The translations under genes and the position numbers were made by a program. From Polyrhizophydium stewartii (Eukaryota > Chytridiomycota > Chytridiomycetes > Rhizophydiales), in contig JADGIZ010000137.1 of assembly GCA_027604665.1 (NCBI GenBank), forward strand, positions 1-23,516: a stretch of DNA of 23,516 nucleotides, in the 5' to 3' direction. Shown here one piece after another: positions 9,601 through 21,036 of this stretch (its first letter is position 1; each line of letters opens with the position of its first letter). The notes beneath the pieces were generated by a model, which saw nothing but the letters and a program-made list of their open reading frames with translations, was not told where the DNA came from and did not search any database.

Positions 9601-12600
9601 TGCAGGATGGCGACTGGGTGCTGCTTGACGAGCTCAACCTTGCGTCGCAGCAGGTGCTCGAGGGTCTCAACGCGTGCCTCGACCACCGCGCCACCATCTA
9701 CATTCCCGAGCTTGACCGCAGCGTTGCCTGCCACCCGGACTTCCGCGTCTTTGCTGCTCAGAACCCGCAGCACGAGGGCGGCGGCCGCAAGGGCCTGCCC
9801 AAGTCGTTTGTCAACCGCTTCAGCCAGGTGTACGTCTCAGCGCTGGACATGCACGACCTGCGCTTCATCTGCGCAAACTTGTACCCGCATCTCGACTCCG
9901 CCTTGTGCGACAAGATGATTGCCTTCAACGAGCGCATCCGCGAGGAGACCACGGTCAAGTGCTCGTTTGGCTGGCGCGGCGCGCCGTGGGAGTTCAACCT
10001 GCGCGACGTGCTGCGCTGGATCGATCTGTGGCAGACGAGCAACGCTGGACGCGAGGCTTACCACACCGAGCCGGGCGACTTTCTGGAGATGCTGTACACA
10101 CAGCGCATGCGCACCCGTGCGGACCGCGATCGCGTGCGCGGCATCTTCGCCGACGTCTTTGGTGCACTGCCCGACCGCGCCAAGCGTCGCCCGGCCTTCC
10201 GACTGTCGCCGTCCCTGTTCCAGGTCGGCACCGCGCAGCTGCCTCGAGTCAGTCTGCGTGGAACCCACAAGTACGGCGTACCCGCGCTGAATCTCCAGAT
10301 CTTGCCCTCGAGCCTGCCGTTCCTCGAATCACTCGTCCAGTGCGTGCAGACTCGCTCGCTTCCGTTGCTTGTCGGGCCGACCGCATCGGGCAAGAGCTCG
10401 CTCGTGCGTCTGCTGGCTTCCATTGCTGGTCAAACGCTGCACGAGATCTCGCTCAACCCGGGAGTCGACGCGCTCGAGCTGCTTGGAGGCTTCGAACAGG
10501 TCGATCTCGTCCGCCGCGGCCAGGAGATTGCCGATGCCGCCGAGTCGGCTCTTAACAGCGTCATTGCGTGTGGCCTGTTGCGGCCGGACGTTGTGTCGCC
10601 GCGCACGCTCGCCCAGGCGCAGGCTGCGTGGGCCGCTTTCTGCAAGCTGCACTCATCGGCCAGCCAGGAGGCGGCGTTCGTCGAGCTCGCCCGCCTCGTT
10701 GCCGACCTCGAGCAGCTGGCGCGCGCGCTCGGGATGCCGACCGAGCGCTTTAGCGAGGTCAAGGACGCCATGGTGGCCTTTGACAGGCTCGCTAGCACGG
10801 GTGTGCGCGGCCAGTTTGAGTGGATGGACAGCGCACTCGTCCGCGCGCTCCAGCACGGCGAGTGGGTTCTCATCGACAACGTCAACCTCTGCTCGGCCAG
10901 CGTGCTTGACCGCCTCAACCCACTTGTCGAGGTCAATGGCTCCGTGGCAATCAGTGAGCGCGGCCTCGTCGACGGCGATATCAAGATCATCAAGCCGCAC
11001 GCCAACTTCCGCCTTTTCATGGCTATGGACCCGGTCTTTGGCGAGGTCTCGCGCGCGATGCGCAACCGCGCCGTCGAGATCTATGTCGACGACTTTGACA
11101 CCACCGGCGACACACGTATCCTGTCGACGGCCAAGCTGATGTCGTCGATCGGGGTCCCGGGCTCGCTCCTCGCTTCTGAACTGGTCCGCGCCGACGCCGA
11201 AGACGGTGACTCGGCAGGTGACGGCACAAGCCTCGATACCCGCCGGCCAATCTCCCTTGCGCATGTCGTTGCCGAGCAGCTGCAGCGTGGACACTCTTTC
11301 CGTGACGCCGTCGAGTTTGGTCTGGGTCCGCATGGCCTTTCTGACGCCCATGGCATGGTTGAATCTGCCGCGGACATTCCGAGTGTGCTCCGCTATCCGA
11401 CTTGCTGGCCGCTCTTTGTCAGCGGCAAGCTCTCCGTGCAAGACTCGACGCTGGCAATCTTGTGCATCACCGCAGCGAGCCTTGCCGTGCACTCGATCGC
11501 AGCATCGGACCCTGCCAGCACCAACCGAGAGGCCGTGTTTGCTTCGCCGCTTTCACGGCTTGAGTTGCTCCACCCTCGCCCACGGCACGCGGATCTTCTC
11601 AATGCCGCCATTGACGCCTTCCTTCAGGCGGCCACTCCAGCAGACGCTCATATCCGCTCGCAGTGGCTTGCCTTTTGGGCCGAGATCTTGGCATCCCGCT
11701 TTGGCGCCGAGGCACCAGCAGTCACGGTGCTGCGAGAAGCCGTGGCCCTAACCCACGCCGTACCGGACTCTCGCTCAGCGCGGCTCGCTTCGCAGGTTGC
11801 GGCACTCAGCGGAGCCGAGCTCGCGCGAGCAGGCATCCCGCGGCTGGCCTCGGCGGCGTTTCCTGCCGATCTGACACTGTCAGGCCTGCCCCGATTTGCC
11901 AGCAACCCCTCGCTGGCCATGGCCGGCGCCCTCATCGAGCTCGACCGATGCTTGTGCCGAAACGAAATGGCCGAGTCGGCGGCATATGCCGATGCGCAGA
12001 GTCGCACGCTCAAGGGCATGTCTGTCGCACAGCTTTCGTATGCGGTGCACCACGGCAGTCTGAGCAACGCGAGCTTGCCTCACCCGAGCATCGCCGCAGT
12101 CTATCCGCTTCTTGCGGCCGCCCGCCTTGCCTGCGCCGGCGTGCTCTCCTTGCCGATCGACTCGATTCCTCCCGAGGTGCGCACTCGCCCTGCTTGCACA
12201 ATCGATGCGAATCATTTGGTTGCGCTGACTTGGATATGGGCTGCAGGCGGTCGCGAATCTCCAGAGCCTGATTGTGTGCCGCGACGCACTGTGGGAGTCT
12301 GTCCAGACCCCACAACACGACATTGCCAAGCTTGTTGTCTGCGTCAAGCGCATGAGCAAGCTTCTGTCGTCTTCGTTACTTGGGCTCCTTGAGCCAGAGA
12401 CCGCGGAGCGGATCTCCGAGGCGATCCGCGTTGCATGGGACACGCTTTCGATCGAGAAGATCAAGGCACTAGGCGTGCTTTGGAAGCTCGGCGGGATCAC
12501 AACGGTCCGCAGCCCGGCCCTTTTGGCGATTTCGGACAAGCTTTTGGAAGTCAGCAGTGCGCTCGCGACGTCGAAGCAAGGCCCCGCGCAGTGGATTTTC

Positions 12601-15600
12601 CGCAAGACGCTTGCGCGCGATGGACGCGACATCAAGCGCGCCGTGGTCGAGGGCTTCGCCACGCTCCACTACTTGAACGAGGAGGAAGTGCCGAACGCAG
12701 AGCTTGTTGCTTTGCTGGAAAGCGTCCCCGGGGTGAGCGACGACCCGATTGCCCCCATGATCCCGACTTCGGATCCTGTTCTGACGCACTCGCCTTGGAT
12801 CTGCATTGGATCCGCCAGCAACTTGTACAGAGCGTGGCGCGTCTTGACAAGGAGCTGCCTGCTTCTCTGAAAAGCATGTCCAGCGTTGGTGCGCAGCTGG
12901 CTTCCATCACCATGTGGCCATTTATGGACTCGTGGGCCATGGCCATTGAGCAAAGCATGATCGAGGGCATGTTTGCTGTATTGCGCGGCGACAGTGTCGA
13001 CGACCGTCGGCTTGCGGCCTCTATCCGCAGCTTCATTGACAAGGCTCTTGAGCACACATCGTTCTCGCCGCTGCACTTTGAGCCACTGCAGCGCCTTGCT
13101 TGGTTCCTCGACGGCGCCGATGGCGCGGCGCGCAGTGTGCGCGTTGCTGAGGTGTCTCGCAAGCAGTTCGTGCACACAATCATACAGGAGGCGCTGTACC
13201 AGTCATTCAAGGCGTTCTGGTCCAACAGCTTTGGCTTCTGGCACGTACCTTCTTGCGACGAGTCGGAGACGCTGATGATGCACGGCCAGGTCCTGAAGTT
13301 GCTCGAGCTCGAGGCTGAAAAGGCGTCCGACATGGTGCGGCTTGACCTGCGTTTCTTCTCTGCATGCATCTCTCTGCTGATCCGCGGCACTCTTCCTTGC
13401 TCGCGCAGGGCGTCGAGAGGGCTGTTGAATCACCTGCGCACGCAATCGCTGGCGTTCATGTGCCTCTGCACGATGCTCTCAGTGGGCACACACTGGCGAT
13501 GCTCGACAGCGTCCAGCGCGTGCCGGTTTACGCCTGCGAGAGCAAGGTCGCTCAGATGCGCGCGTTGCTGAGGCACACGGCGTCGCTCGACTTTGAGGCC
13601 GTTCATCGGAGCAAACTAGACCCGCATGTCCTGATGGCCGTGATCGAGCAGTTTTTTGCCGCGCACATGGAACTGTACTCCCCCGATTCCATGGTTGAGA
13701 TCAACAACGGCATCAAGGCTTTGTTCGCCGCACACAGCGCATCGGCGGCCAGAAACGCGGCTGAGGCGCTGAAGCTTGCTGTGTGCGATGCGGGGTCGCG
13801 GCGCCTTGTGTCGATTGCGCGCCGCCTGCTGTCGCCCATGTTCGACGCAGTGGCGGCTTTCTGTGCTGGCGCTGAATCGCATGGCGAGGATGGCGGCGTC
13901 GCCGACTTTGGTCGCGCTTGGACGTTCTATGCTCTGGCGTTCCTCGAGGTTTACATTCCGGATATGCCAATCGACCCCGTTGCGATGCGTGCCGCCAAGC
14001 TCGCCATGGCTGAGCGCGACACAGACCGCATCCGGGCCCGAGCCCTCGTTGCCGCCGACCAAGAATTCGTGGTCTCGGGCAACGCCAGCAACGACGCCAT
14101 TGCTGGAATGACTTCAGACCTGCAAGCCATCTTCGCCAAGATGGCCAAGTGGCGCGCCAGGCTGCCTGTCCGCCCGCCTCGGTCGCAGATGGTCGACATT
14201 GTTGGTGAGCTGCTCCAGGTCAAGCAGAACGTGCTGCGCGTCGAAACCATTGAGCAGCTCCTTGCTGCGCTTGTTCGAGACGGTGCAGCGCCGTCAGACG
14301 TGCTGGACCAGGAGCAGACCCTGCAGGGCGTGGTGCAGTCGGTGATTGACCGCATCGAAACCAAGTATCCGCTGTATCGCGATCTGCTTCAGCCCGCATG
14401 CACGGCTCTCTACCAACTCAAGTATGGCGTGCGGCTCGTACGCCACGCAGGCTCGCGGCGCCGTCTGCGCGATGTTTCCGGCTTCATTTCGCCGCTGGTG
14501 CGCTTTGTGCAGGGCTTTGATCTGGCTCAACTGGACGCGGTGCTTGAACACGCCACGCTCGTGCGCGCCAACAGCACCCGCGCCATGCAGACCAAGCTCG
14601 ATGTCCAGCTTGCAACTATCGAGCAGCTTGTCGCCTTCCTTTCGTCAGGCGTGCGCATGACGGCCGGCGTGGTCGAGCGCATGCACGCCCTGTTTGATGC
14701 CGTTGTCGACCTGTGGGACGATGCCGAGAAGCAGCGCCAGCGCGAGGAGCAAGAGAAAGAATCTATTTATGTAATGCAAACGACGGCCATCCTGACAGAC
14801 GACGAGCGCGAGGAGCAAGAGTTTCGTGAGCGCTTCCCAGACTTCTTTGACACCTTTGCAGATCTTGTTCCCGCGGACGTGCTCAACGACGCGCCTGGCG
14901 CCAAGGACGCCAAGGATGCAGAGAGCGATGCAGCCAAGCCGAAGCAAGCCGCCTCGCCACCACAGCTGCCGGCGTTTGACGACGCTCGCATGTCGCGAGT
15001 CGCGGAGAGCCACTCGGCGGCGATCAAGGCGGCGTCGGCGCCAGACCCCTCCAAATTTGCAAAGCAGTGGAGTGCGGCTTTCCAGGCCAGTCTTTCTGCT
15101 GCCGTTTCTGTCTGCAGCCTTGACGGCATCGCGGTGCCGCCATCCATGGACCAAGTTGGCCGACTCGGCTTTGTGTTTGCGTCGTCGGCCCACCTGGCGA
15201 GATTCTCGGGCAACGACATTTCGACTTTGGAGACATACGATTTCTACAACGACTCCAACGTGGCCGAGGCGCAGCAGATCCAACCGCTCCTTATGCGCTT
15301 TGACACGCGCATGAACGAGCTGCTCGCCCAATGGCCCGACCACGACGTGTTGATTCACCTCAGCACGATTTGCCGCCGAATCGCATCGTTCCCCGTGGTT
15401 TCGCCGCTCATGAAGCTGCTGACGGGGCTCGAGCTGCTCCTTACGCACAGCCAGGATTGGGAAGCATATGCCAGCAAGGAAGTCTCGCTCAAGGCGCAGC
15501 TCGACGAGATAGTCGCTCTCATTGTCCGGTGGCGCCGCCTGGAGCTGAACACGTGGCGACAGCTTCTTGCGCTTGAGGACCGCCGCAGCTCGGCTAAAGC

Positions 15601-18600
15601 AGGCAAGCTGTGGTTCCATCTTTGGCGCACAATCCTCGGCATCTTGCGCAATCCGGCGCCAGCAGAGGTACGGTCTAATGCGCAGCTTGCTATTTATGAG
15701 GACCGCAGTGATTAACGCCATGTCCGCTGCCTGATGCTTGGCTATGCAGGCGAGCCTGGACGACGCAGCACGCGACCCGCTTCTTGAAGGCTTGCTCAAG
15801 ACGCTTGACGATCTGTGTCTGTCCTCGTCGATTGGCCAGTTCGAGGCGAGGCTGCGCATGCTGCGGTCGTTCCATGCTCATCTCGAGCTCCTCGGGCGTG
15901 TGTGCGAGCCCAATGCCTTTGCCAATCTGCGTATCGTCACGGATATGACGTGGAACGTCGCCGCATATTACTCGCAGTTTGCACCGTCCGTCGAGGCTGC
16001 GCTGGCGACCGCACGCAAACCGATCCTGAAGGAGCTCAAGGAGTACGTCAAAATCGCAACCTGGAAGGACGTCAATGTGTTTGCGCTCAAGGAGAGCGCC
16101 AAGCGCACACACCACCATCTCAACAAGTTTGTCAAAAAGTACAAGCTAAGCCTCGACGCACCGGTCAAGGAAGTCGTAGCGTCGTTCCAGGAATCTCCTC
16201 CGCCGCTGCCTGCTGCTGCCGCCGGCCAGACAAGCGCGATTGCTCCCGAATTCCTGTGGGACCTCGCGCAGGCGTCTGCCAGCCAAGCGTGCGTGACCGC
16301 GCTTACCGTGCCTGCGACTCTCCAAGACGCATCGGCGCTCGAGAACCTCGTGCGCCAAGCGTGTGCGCACAGCGAGCAGTCCGCGGGTGGACGCATTGAC
16401 GATGCCGGTCGTCTGCTTGCGCGCATGAAGCGCCTGTCCACTGCTGTTGTTACCGAAAGCGCCTTTGCACCTGTCGCGATTGGCGTCGAGGATCTGGCCG
16501 CCACCGTGCTTGGCCGTGTCAAGGCCTTCCGAGACGCCAATGCAACGATCGGCTCAGACGAGAAGGCAGCCAAGAGCCAAAAATCACAGCGCAAGAAGGC
16601 ACTTGTCGACCTCTTGCGACACCTTGCGGTTCTGGGTCTTTCGCAGCGGTGCAGGCATCGCTTTGCTTATCACCAGGACTCGTTTATGATCAACACACGC
16701 TCGCGGCTCGAGCTGCCGGCCGCTGTCGAGCTTGCCGCGTCTCTCTCGGGCTCGGCGTGGATGCACGCCGAGCTTCGCGCGTTGGCCGAGCGGGTGCATG
16801 TGTACCACTTCCGCAACCTGGCACGCATCGCAGCGGCCCGTTCCGCGGCGCTCTCGGTCCCCCCGGATCTGACGCCGCTCGAGGTCGACCGCAGCCTCAG
16901 CTTCCTCGAAAACTTGCTTCACTTTGCCTTCGACGAACGGCACCGGCTTGCCGGCTTTGCCTCGGCGCTCAGCGAGCTTCGCGACTTTGCGCTGCAGCTG
17001 CGCAGATTGACGGGCAGGCGCGAAGCAGCGCTGGCACCCGGTCGTGCTGCTGCGTCTCGACTTGCTCGCGCAAAGCGCGCGGTGGACAATGCTGTTGTTG
17101 CAGTCATGCAAGCGTCGTCAGTTGCCGATCTCGCGAGCCAGCAGGGACACCACATTGGTCAAGCGCCGGTGGAGCGATTGGCTGGCCTTGGATCGCGTCT
17201 CGCCGCTGTCAAGTCTGTGCTCGACGCCGACAGCGCGCTCATCTTGGGCACGCGCATGGCTCCGATTGTCAACCTTCAAGAGCCTCGCGAGCAAACCGCT
17301 GCCGGCGCACTGCAGCATGCTCGTGCCGATCTAGTCGCTATTCAAGCGGACTTTCCCGATGCGGGCCTGTTTGTGCGCGACGCAATCGCGGTTGTGCAAT
17401 CTGGCGTCGAGTCTCTGTCGACCGCGTTGCTCGATAGCCCATCAACCCAAGAGTCTCAATCCGAACCCGCCAGAGCACATGCTCTTCTCCAGTGTGCAGA
17501 CACTGTTGTCGAGCGTCTGCTCGTTGCTTTTCAGCATCTCCGCACGCCTATCGAGCCGACTTTGTCGCAAAAGGACGCCTCGCCCGAACAGCCTGCACCA
17601 GACACCGAGGGCGAAAATGGTGCGGACGAGTTTGGCCTGAATCCGGGCCATCTCGATATGGCACACAAGTTGGCACAGACCATCTTCGAAACCAAGGCGA
17701 TGGACCTGCTTGTCTCGAGCGTGCGCGATCTGCTGGAGAAAGTTGATGCAGCCCTTGCAGCCGATGCATCGTCGGCCGCAGCCATGCCGGCGCAGCTTCC
17801 CGTGCTTCTCGGCCATCTCGAACCGCTCTTCGTCCAGTTTTTTGTGCTTGCGCAGTTCCGCCTTCTGCAATATCTGTCCTACGCCAAGGCCGTGTCCAAG
17901 CTCACTTACATTCTCGCCAACCTGTTTGCGTCGCTGTTCAAGGAGGGTTTCTGCCTACCAAAGACAGGAGACAATGACGGCGAAGATGGCGACGGCGGGC
18001 TCGACGACAACGTCCAAGGCACCGGCATCGGCGAGGGCGACGGCAAGAAGGACGTCAGTGACGAGATTGAGAACGAAGACCAGGTCGAGGGCACACAGAA
18101 CGAAAAGCCAAAGCCCCCCGAGCCGCAAAAGAAGATAGAAGACGAAGATGACGGCATCGAAATGTCCAACGACTTTGACGGCGTTCTTGAGGACGTCGAA
18201 GGCGACGACCAGGATCAGGATGACGAGCCCGAAGGCGACGACGAGGAAAATCAGATGGACGAACAGATGGGCGATCTCGACCAGGATCTCGCCGACGTTG
18301 TCGATGAAAAGCTGTGGGGCGACGATGACCAGGACGACGACAAGGGCAACGGCGGCGACGACGAGAAGACAGAGCGCGACGCCACAGTCGATGCCGGCTC
18401 GGCTGAGGTCGAGACGGTTGCCAAGGAGCAGCCCGATGGCGACGACAAGCAAGAGGATGCCAAGAAAGAAAAGGAAAAGGCCAAGGGCGACCAAAAGCAG
18501 AAGCCGCGTGACAAGCCCGAGGCCGACGAAGGCGAAGACGATGATGCGCACGCCGACGACAAGAACGACCCTGAACGCGTCAACGAGGACGCACCCGACA

Positions 18601-20870
18601 AGTACGAGGACTCGCATAGCGTTGACGTCAAGAAGGCCGATGACCTCGATCAAGACGATGGCGACGACAGCGACGACGCAGATGCTGAAAACCAGAGCTC
18701 CGACAAGGATGAAGACGGCGAGGGGCTGCCCGATGGCATGGAAGTTGACGACGACGATGGCGACGAGCGGGACGAGGCCGGTCCTGAGGAGCGCGACCAA
18801 GATGGTATGGATGTGGATGCGGCCAGCGAGGATGATTCCCAGCCCGACGGCCCCGAAGACGACGTACCACGCGACAATGAGATGCTCGATCGCACCAGCG
18901 AGGACGAGGCCGAAGAAACTCAGCCCGACGAGCCGCAGGATGCCGAGCAAGAGCGCGCCGACACCGCCTTGGCGGAAGACGGCAACGACCCCGGTAAAAC
19001 AGAAGGCGACGAAGCTCCAGAAGAAGACAATCCGGAGCAGCCGCAACGCACGGCCGCGGAGCGCAACTTGAACGACCAGCAGCGGCCCAGCATCCAGCCG
19101 TTTGGTATTCAAGGCGAGCAGGGTACGGAAGCCGTGCAAGGGGAGGACGCTGTCGGAGAAGACGACGCCAAGATGGACGGCGAAGACGGCCAAACGCGCC
19201 AGACGCTGGACGCGCAAGCCAAGCCATCTGCACGACCAGACATGGCTGACGACGGCGAAGAGCACCGGCCGCAGCAGCCGCCGCAGCAGCAGGGCAGCCA
19301 GGCCGATTCGAATCCGCGGCGCAGCGTCGGCGATGCCATGAAGCAGTGGCTCAATCGCCTTAAGCGCATCGCCGATTCGACCGACCAGGCTGAGCGCAAC
19401 GCCGACGAAAGTATGAGCGAGCGTAAGCCAGACGTCACCGGCAACGAGCAGTTTGAGTTCATCGAGAACGATGCCGATGCCAAAGAGGATGCGCAGGCGC
19501 TTGGAAACGCAACCGACGAGCAGCTTGCGCAGATGGACCGGCAGGCGCTTGCCGATGAGCAGCGCGAAGGCGAGTACCAGCAAGACGAGACGCCAATGGA
19601 CGTCGACGCGGGCCACAAAGACGAGGCTGAGGACAAGCTGCAGTCGGAGAACAAGGACCAGCAGCCGCGCGGCGCAAGTGCGTCACTTTCGCTCAAGCAG
19701 CAGCAGCCGTCTCTGCTCGATAACAACAAGGGCTCAGAAGGCGCAAGCGACGAGTCCGATGCCGACATGAGCGATGACGAAGCTGCAAAGCAAGAGCTGG
19801 AGCCTGCGCGCGCCAAAGACGATTCCCGCATGAACCTCGCTCTGACCGGCCGCAATCGCAACGAGGACGCCGACGGCATGGACGACGACACAAACGAACA
19901 CGCCGGCTCGCTCGACAGCGACGATGCAGCGCCCGTCGACTACGCGGCACTGCGGCAGGAGCTTGACGCGCAGATGGCGCTGTGGCGACAAAGCGGCGGC
20001 GACCAACGGCGCGTGCAAGAGCTCTGGCGCGGGTTTGTGAACCTTACGCGCGAGCTGGCCTTTAGCCTGTGCGAACAGCTGCGGCTGATTCTCGAGCCGA
20101 CGCTGGCCACCAAGCTCAAGGGCGACTATCGCACGGGCAAGCGCCTCAACATGCGCAAGGTCATATCGTACGTGGCAAGCCAATTCAAGAAGGACAAGAT
20201 CTGGCTGCGCCGCACCAAGCCGTCCAAGCGCACGTACCAGGTCATGGTCGCCGTCGACGACTCGCGCTCCATGTCGGAGTCGCGGTCCGTGCAGCTTGCA
20301 TTTGAATCACTGGCCATGATTTCAAAAGCACTCACACAGCTCGAGGTCGGCGAGATCAGCATTGTGCGCTTTGGTGACGGCGTGCAGCTCGTGCATCCCT
20401 TCGAGAAGCCATTTACAGACGACTCTGGCGCGGATCTGATTCGCTCGTTCACTTTCCAGCAGGACCGCACCAATGTCAAGCAGATGATGGAAGCGACCCT
20501 ATCGATTCTCGAGCACGCGCGCGCATCGCAGTCGCACTCCTCGGCGGACTTGTGGCAGCTTCAGCTTGTCATATCGGACGGCATCTGCGAAGACCACGAG
20601 CTTGTGCGCGCGCTCGTGCGCAAGGCGGCTGAGGAACGCATCATGGTGGTGTTTGTTGTGCTTGACAACCGCGCCGAAAAGGACTCGATCCTCAACATGA
20701 CCAACGTGTCGTACGACGTCGACCCGGCAACACAGCGGCCGACGCTGAAGCTCAACCGGTACATGGACACGTTCCCGTTCGACTACTATGTCGTTGTGCG
20801 CGACATTGAGCGAATGCCCGAGGTGCTCGCCGAGACGTTGCGCCAGTTCTTCATGTTTGTCAGCGGCTGA
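3609..20870 (+). CDS. MDN1: Midasin (Rea1/Mdn1), giant dynein-like AAA+ ATPase of 60S ribosome biogenesis
   Basis: Seven exons join in frame: 3609-4066, 4134-7332, 7416-12176, 12247-12732, 12819-13334, 13409-15667 and 15750-20870 (stop TGA). They give 5599 residues, close to human midasin (5596) and longer than yeast Rea1 (4910). Midasin is a nuclear ATPase that pulls Ytm1 and Rsa4 off pre-60S particles by gripping their MIDO/UBL domains with its MIDAS domain. Order along the protein: N-terminal helical region (1-340), six AAA modules (about 340-2560), a long helical linker (about 2560-4630), an acidic tail (about 4634-5285) and a C-terminal MIDAS domain (about 5390-5599). Introns are 67-86 bp; intron 1 has phase 2 and the other five phase 0, and each restores the frame to family-like sequence. 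The first ATG of the exon is at 3609, and there is no other ATG in exon 1. There is no frameshift or missing module. Confidence 0.97.
4690..11450 (+). other. MDN1: Midasin AAA1-AAA6 motor ring
   Basis: Six P-loops are visible: GPPGAGKT (residues 377-384), GETGTGKT (710-717), GPTSAGKT (1168-1175), GETGCGKT (1467-1474), GSPGVGKT (1887-1894) and GPTASGKS (2206-2213). The matching Walker B blocks begin at 442 (WILIEDID), 891 (WILLDEVN), 1231 (WIVLDELN), 1609 (FFLLDEIS), 1953 (WVLLDELN) and 2369 (WVLIDNVN). AAA2 to AAA5 keep the catalytic D-E pair; AAA1 has E-D and AAA6 has D-N, so those two probably bind but hydrolyse ATP poorly. Sensor-1 and arginine-containing stretches such as NPANDAGKRDLPPGLRSRF in AAA2 and NPGGDYGKKELSPALRNRF in AAA4 are intact. 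The outer limits of the ring are approximate. Confidence 0.92.
6178..6204 (+). other. MDN1: Basic NLS-like cluster inside midasin AAA2
   Basis: Residues around 836-842 read AKRKKRK, just after a Pro-rich stretch and inside the variable insert between Walker A and Walker B of AAA2. This resembles a classical monopartite nuclear import signal, which fits a nuclear and nucleolar protein. Whether it is used is inference. Confidence 0.45.
17970..19925 (+). other. MDN1: Midasin Asp/Glu-rich acidic tail
   Basis: About 650 residues (4634-5285) are dominated by Asp, Glu, Gln and Lys with almost no hydrophobic core. The stretch begins after the linker helices and includes the family-typical ADVVDEKLWGDDD block. 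In known midasins this flexible region tethers the MIDAS domain to the ring. The DNA is rich in GAC, GAG and GAT repeats, so its length probably varies between strains. A Gln/Pro-rich patch encoded around 19270-19310 breaks the acidic run. Confidence 0.9.
20235..20867 (+). other. MDN1: Midasin MIDAS (von Willebrand A-like) domain
   Basis: The metal-ion-dependent adhesion site is complete: D5396-x-S5398-x-S5400 in VDDSRSMS, T5467 in QQDRTNV, and D5503 in ISDG. The domain is at the very C-terminus, as in all midasins, and ends YYVVVRDIERMPEVLAETL, then RQFFMFVSG. It should coordinate Mg2+ and bind the acidic residue of the MIDO domains of Rsa4 and Ytm1. Confidence 0.93.
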
Positions 20871-21036
20871 GCGGTGAGGTTGCTCTGCTCTGCTGCGATT
20901 CGCTGTATATGGACGCTTTGCTGATGTTCTTTTGCAGATCGCACCTCGGGTGATTGGCCGGGCCTCCTTCGCGCAGCTTTGTTACATAATAAAGAAAAAC
21001 TATCTCGATTCACCGACAGCTCCTTTACTTGTGTGA
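20871..21036. other. Convergent 3' region between MDN1 and HPM1
   Basis: The 166 bp between the two stop codons hold both 3' UTRs. The MDN1 side has a clear poly(A) signal. On the HPM1 strand I see no canonical signal before the MDN1 stop. Confidence 0.65.
20988..20993 (+). terminator. Poly(A) signal AATAAA of MDN1
   Basis: A canonical AATAAA lies 118 bases after the MDN1 stop codon, in a short AT-rich patch (about 20981-21005). It is the only perfect signal I found near a gene end in this window. Confidence 0.65.

Noticed and set aside
12177..13408. Frame changes in MDN1 near 12240, 12780 and 13400 as assembly errors
   Set aside because: Each lies at an intron of 70, 86 or 74 bp with GTG donor, CTGAC or CTGAT branch site and CAG acceptor, all phase 0, so splicing explains them.
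17955..19616. Long minus-strand open frame (553 codons) encoding a very hydrophobic, membrane-like protein
   Set aside because: It is the antisense of the midasin acidic tail: Asp and Glu codons read backwards give Val, Leu, Ile and Phe. There is no family resemblance, and it lies wholly inside a certain gene.
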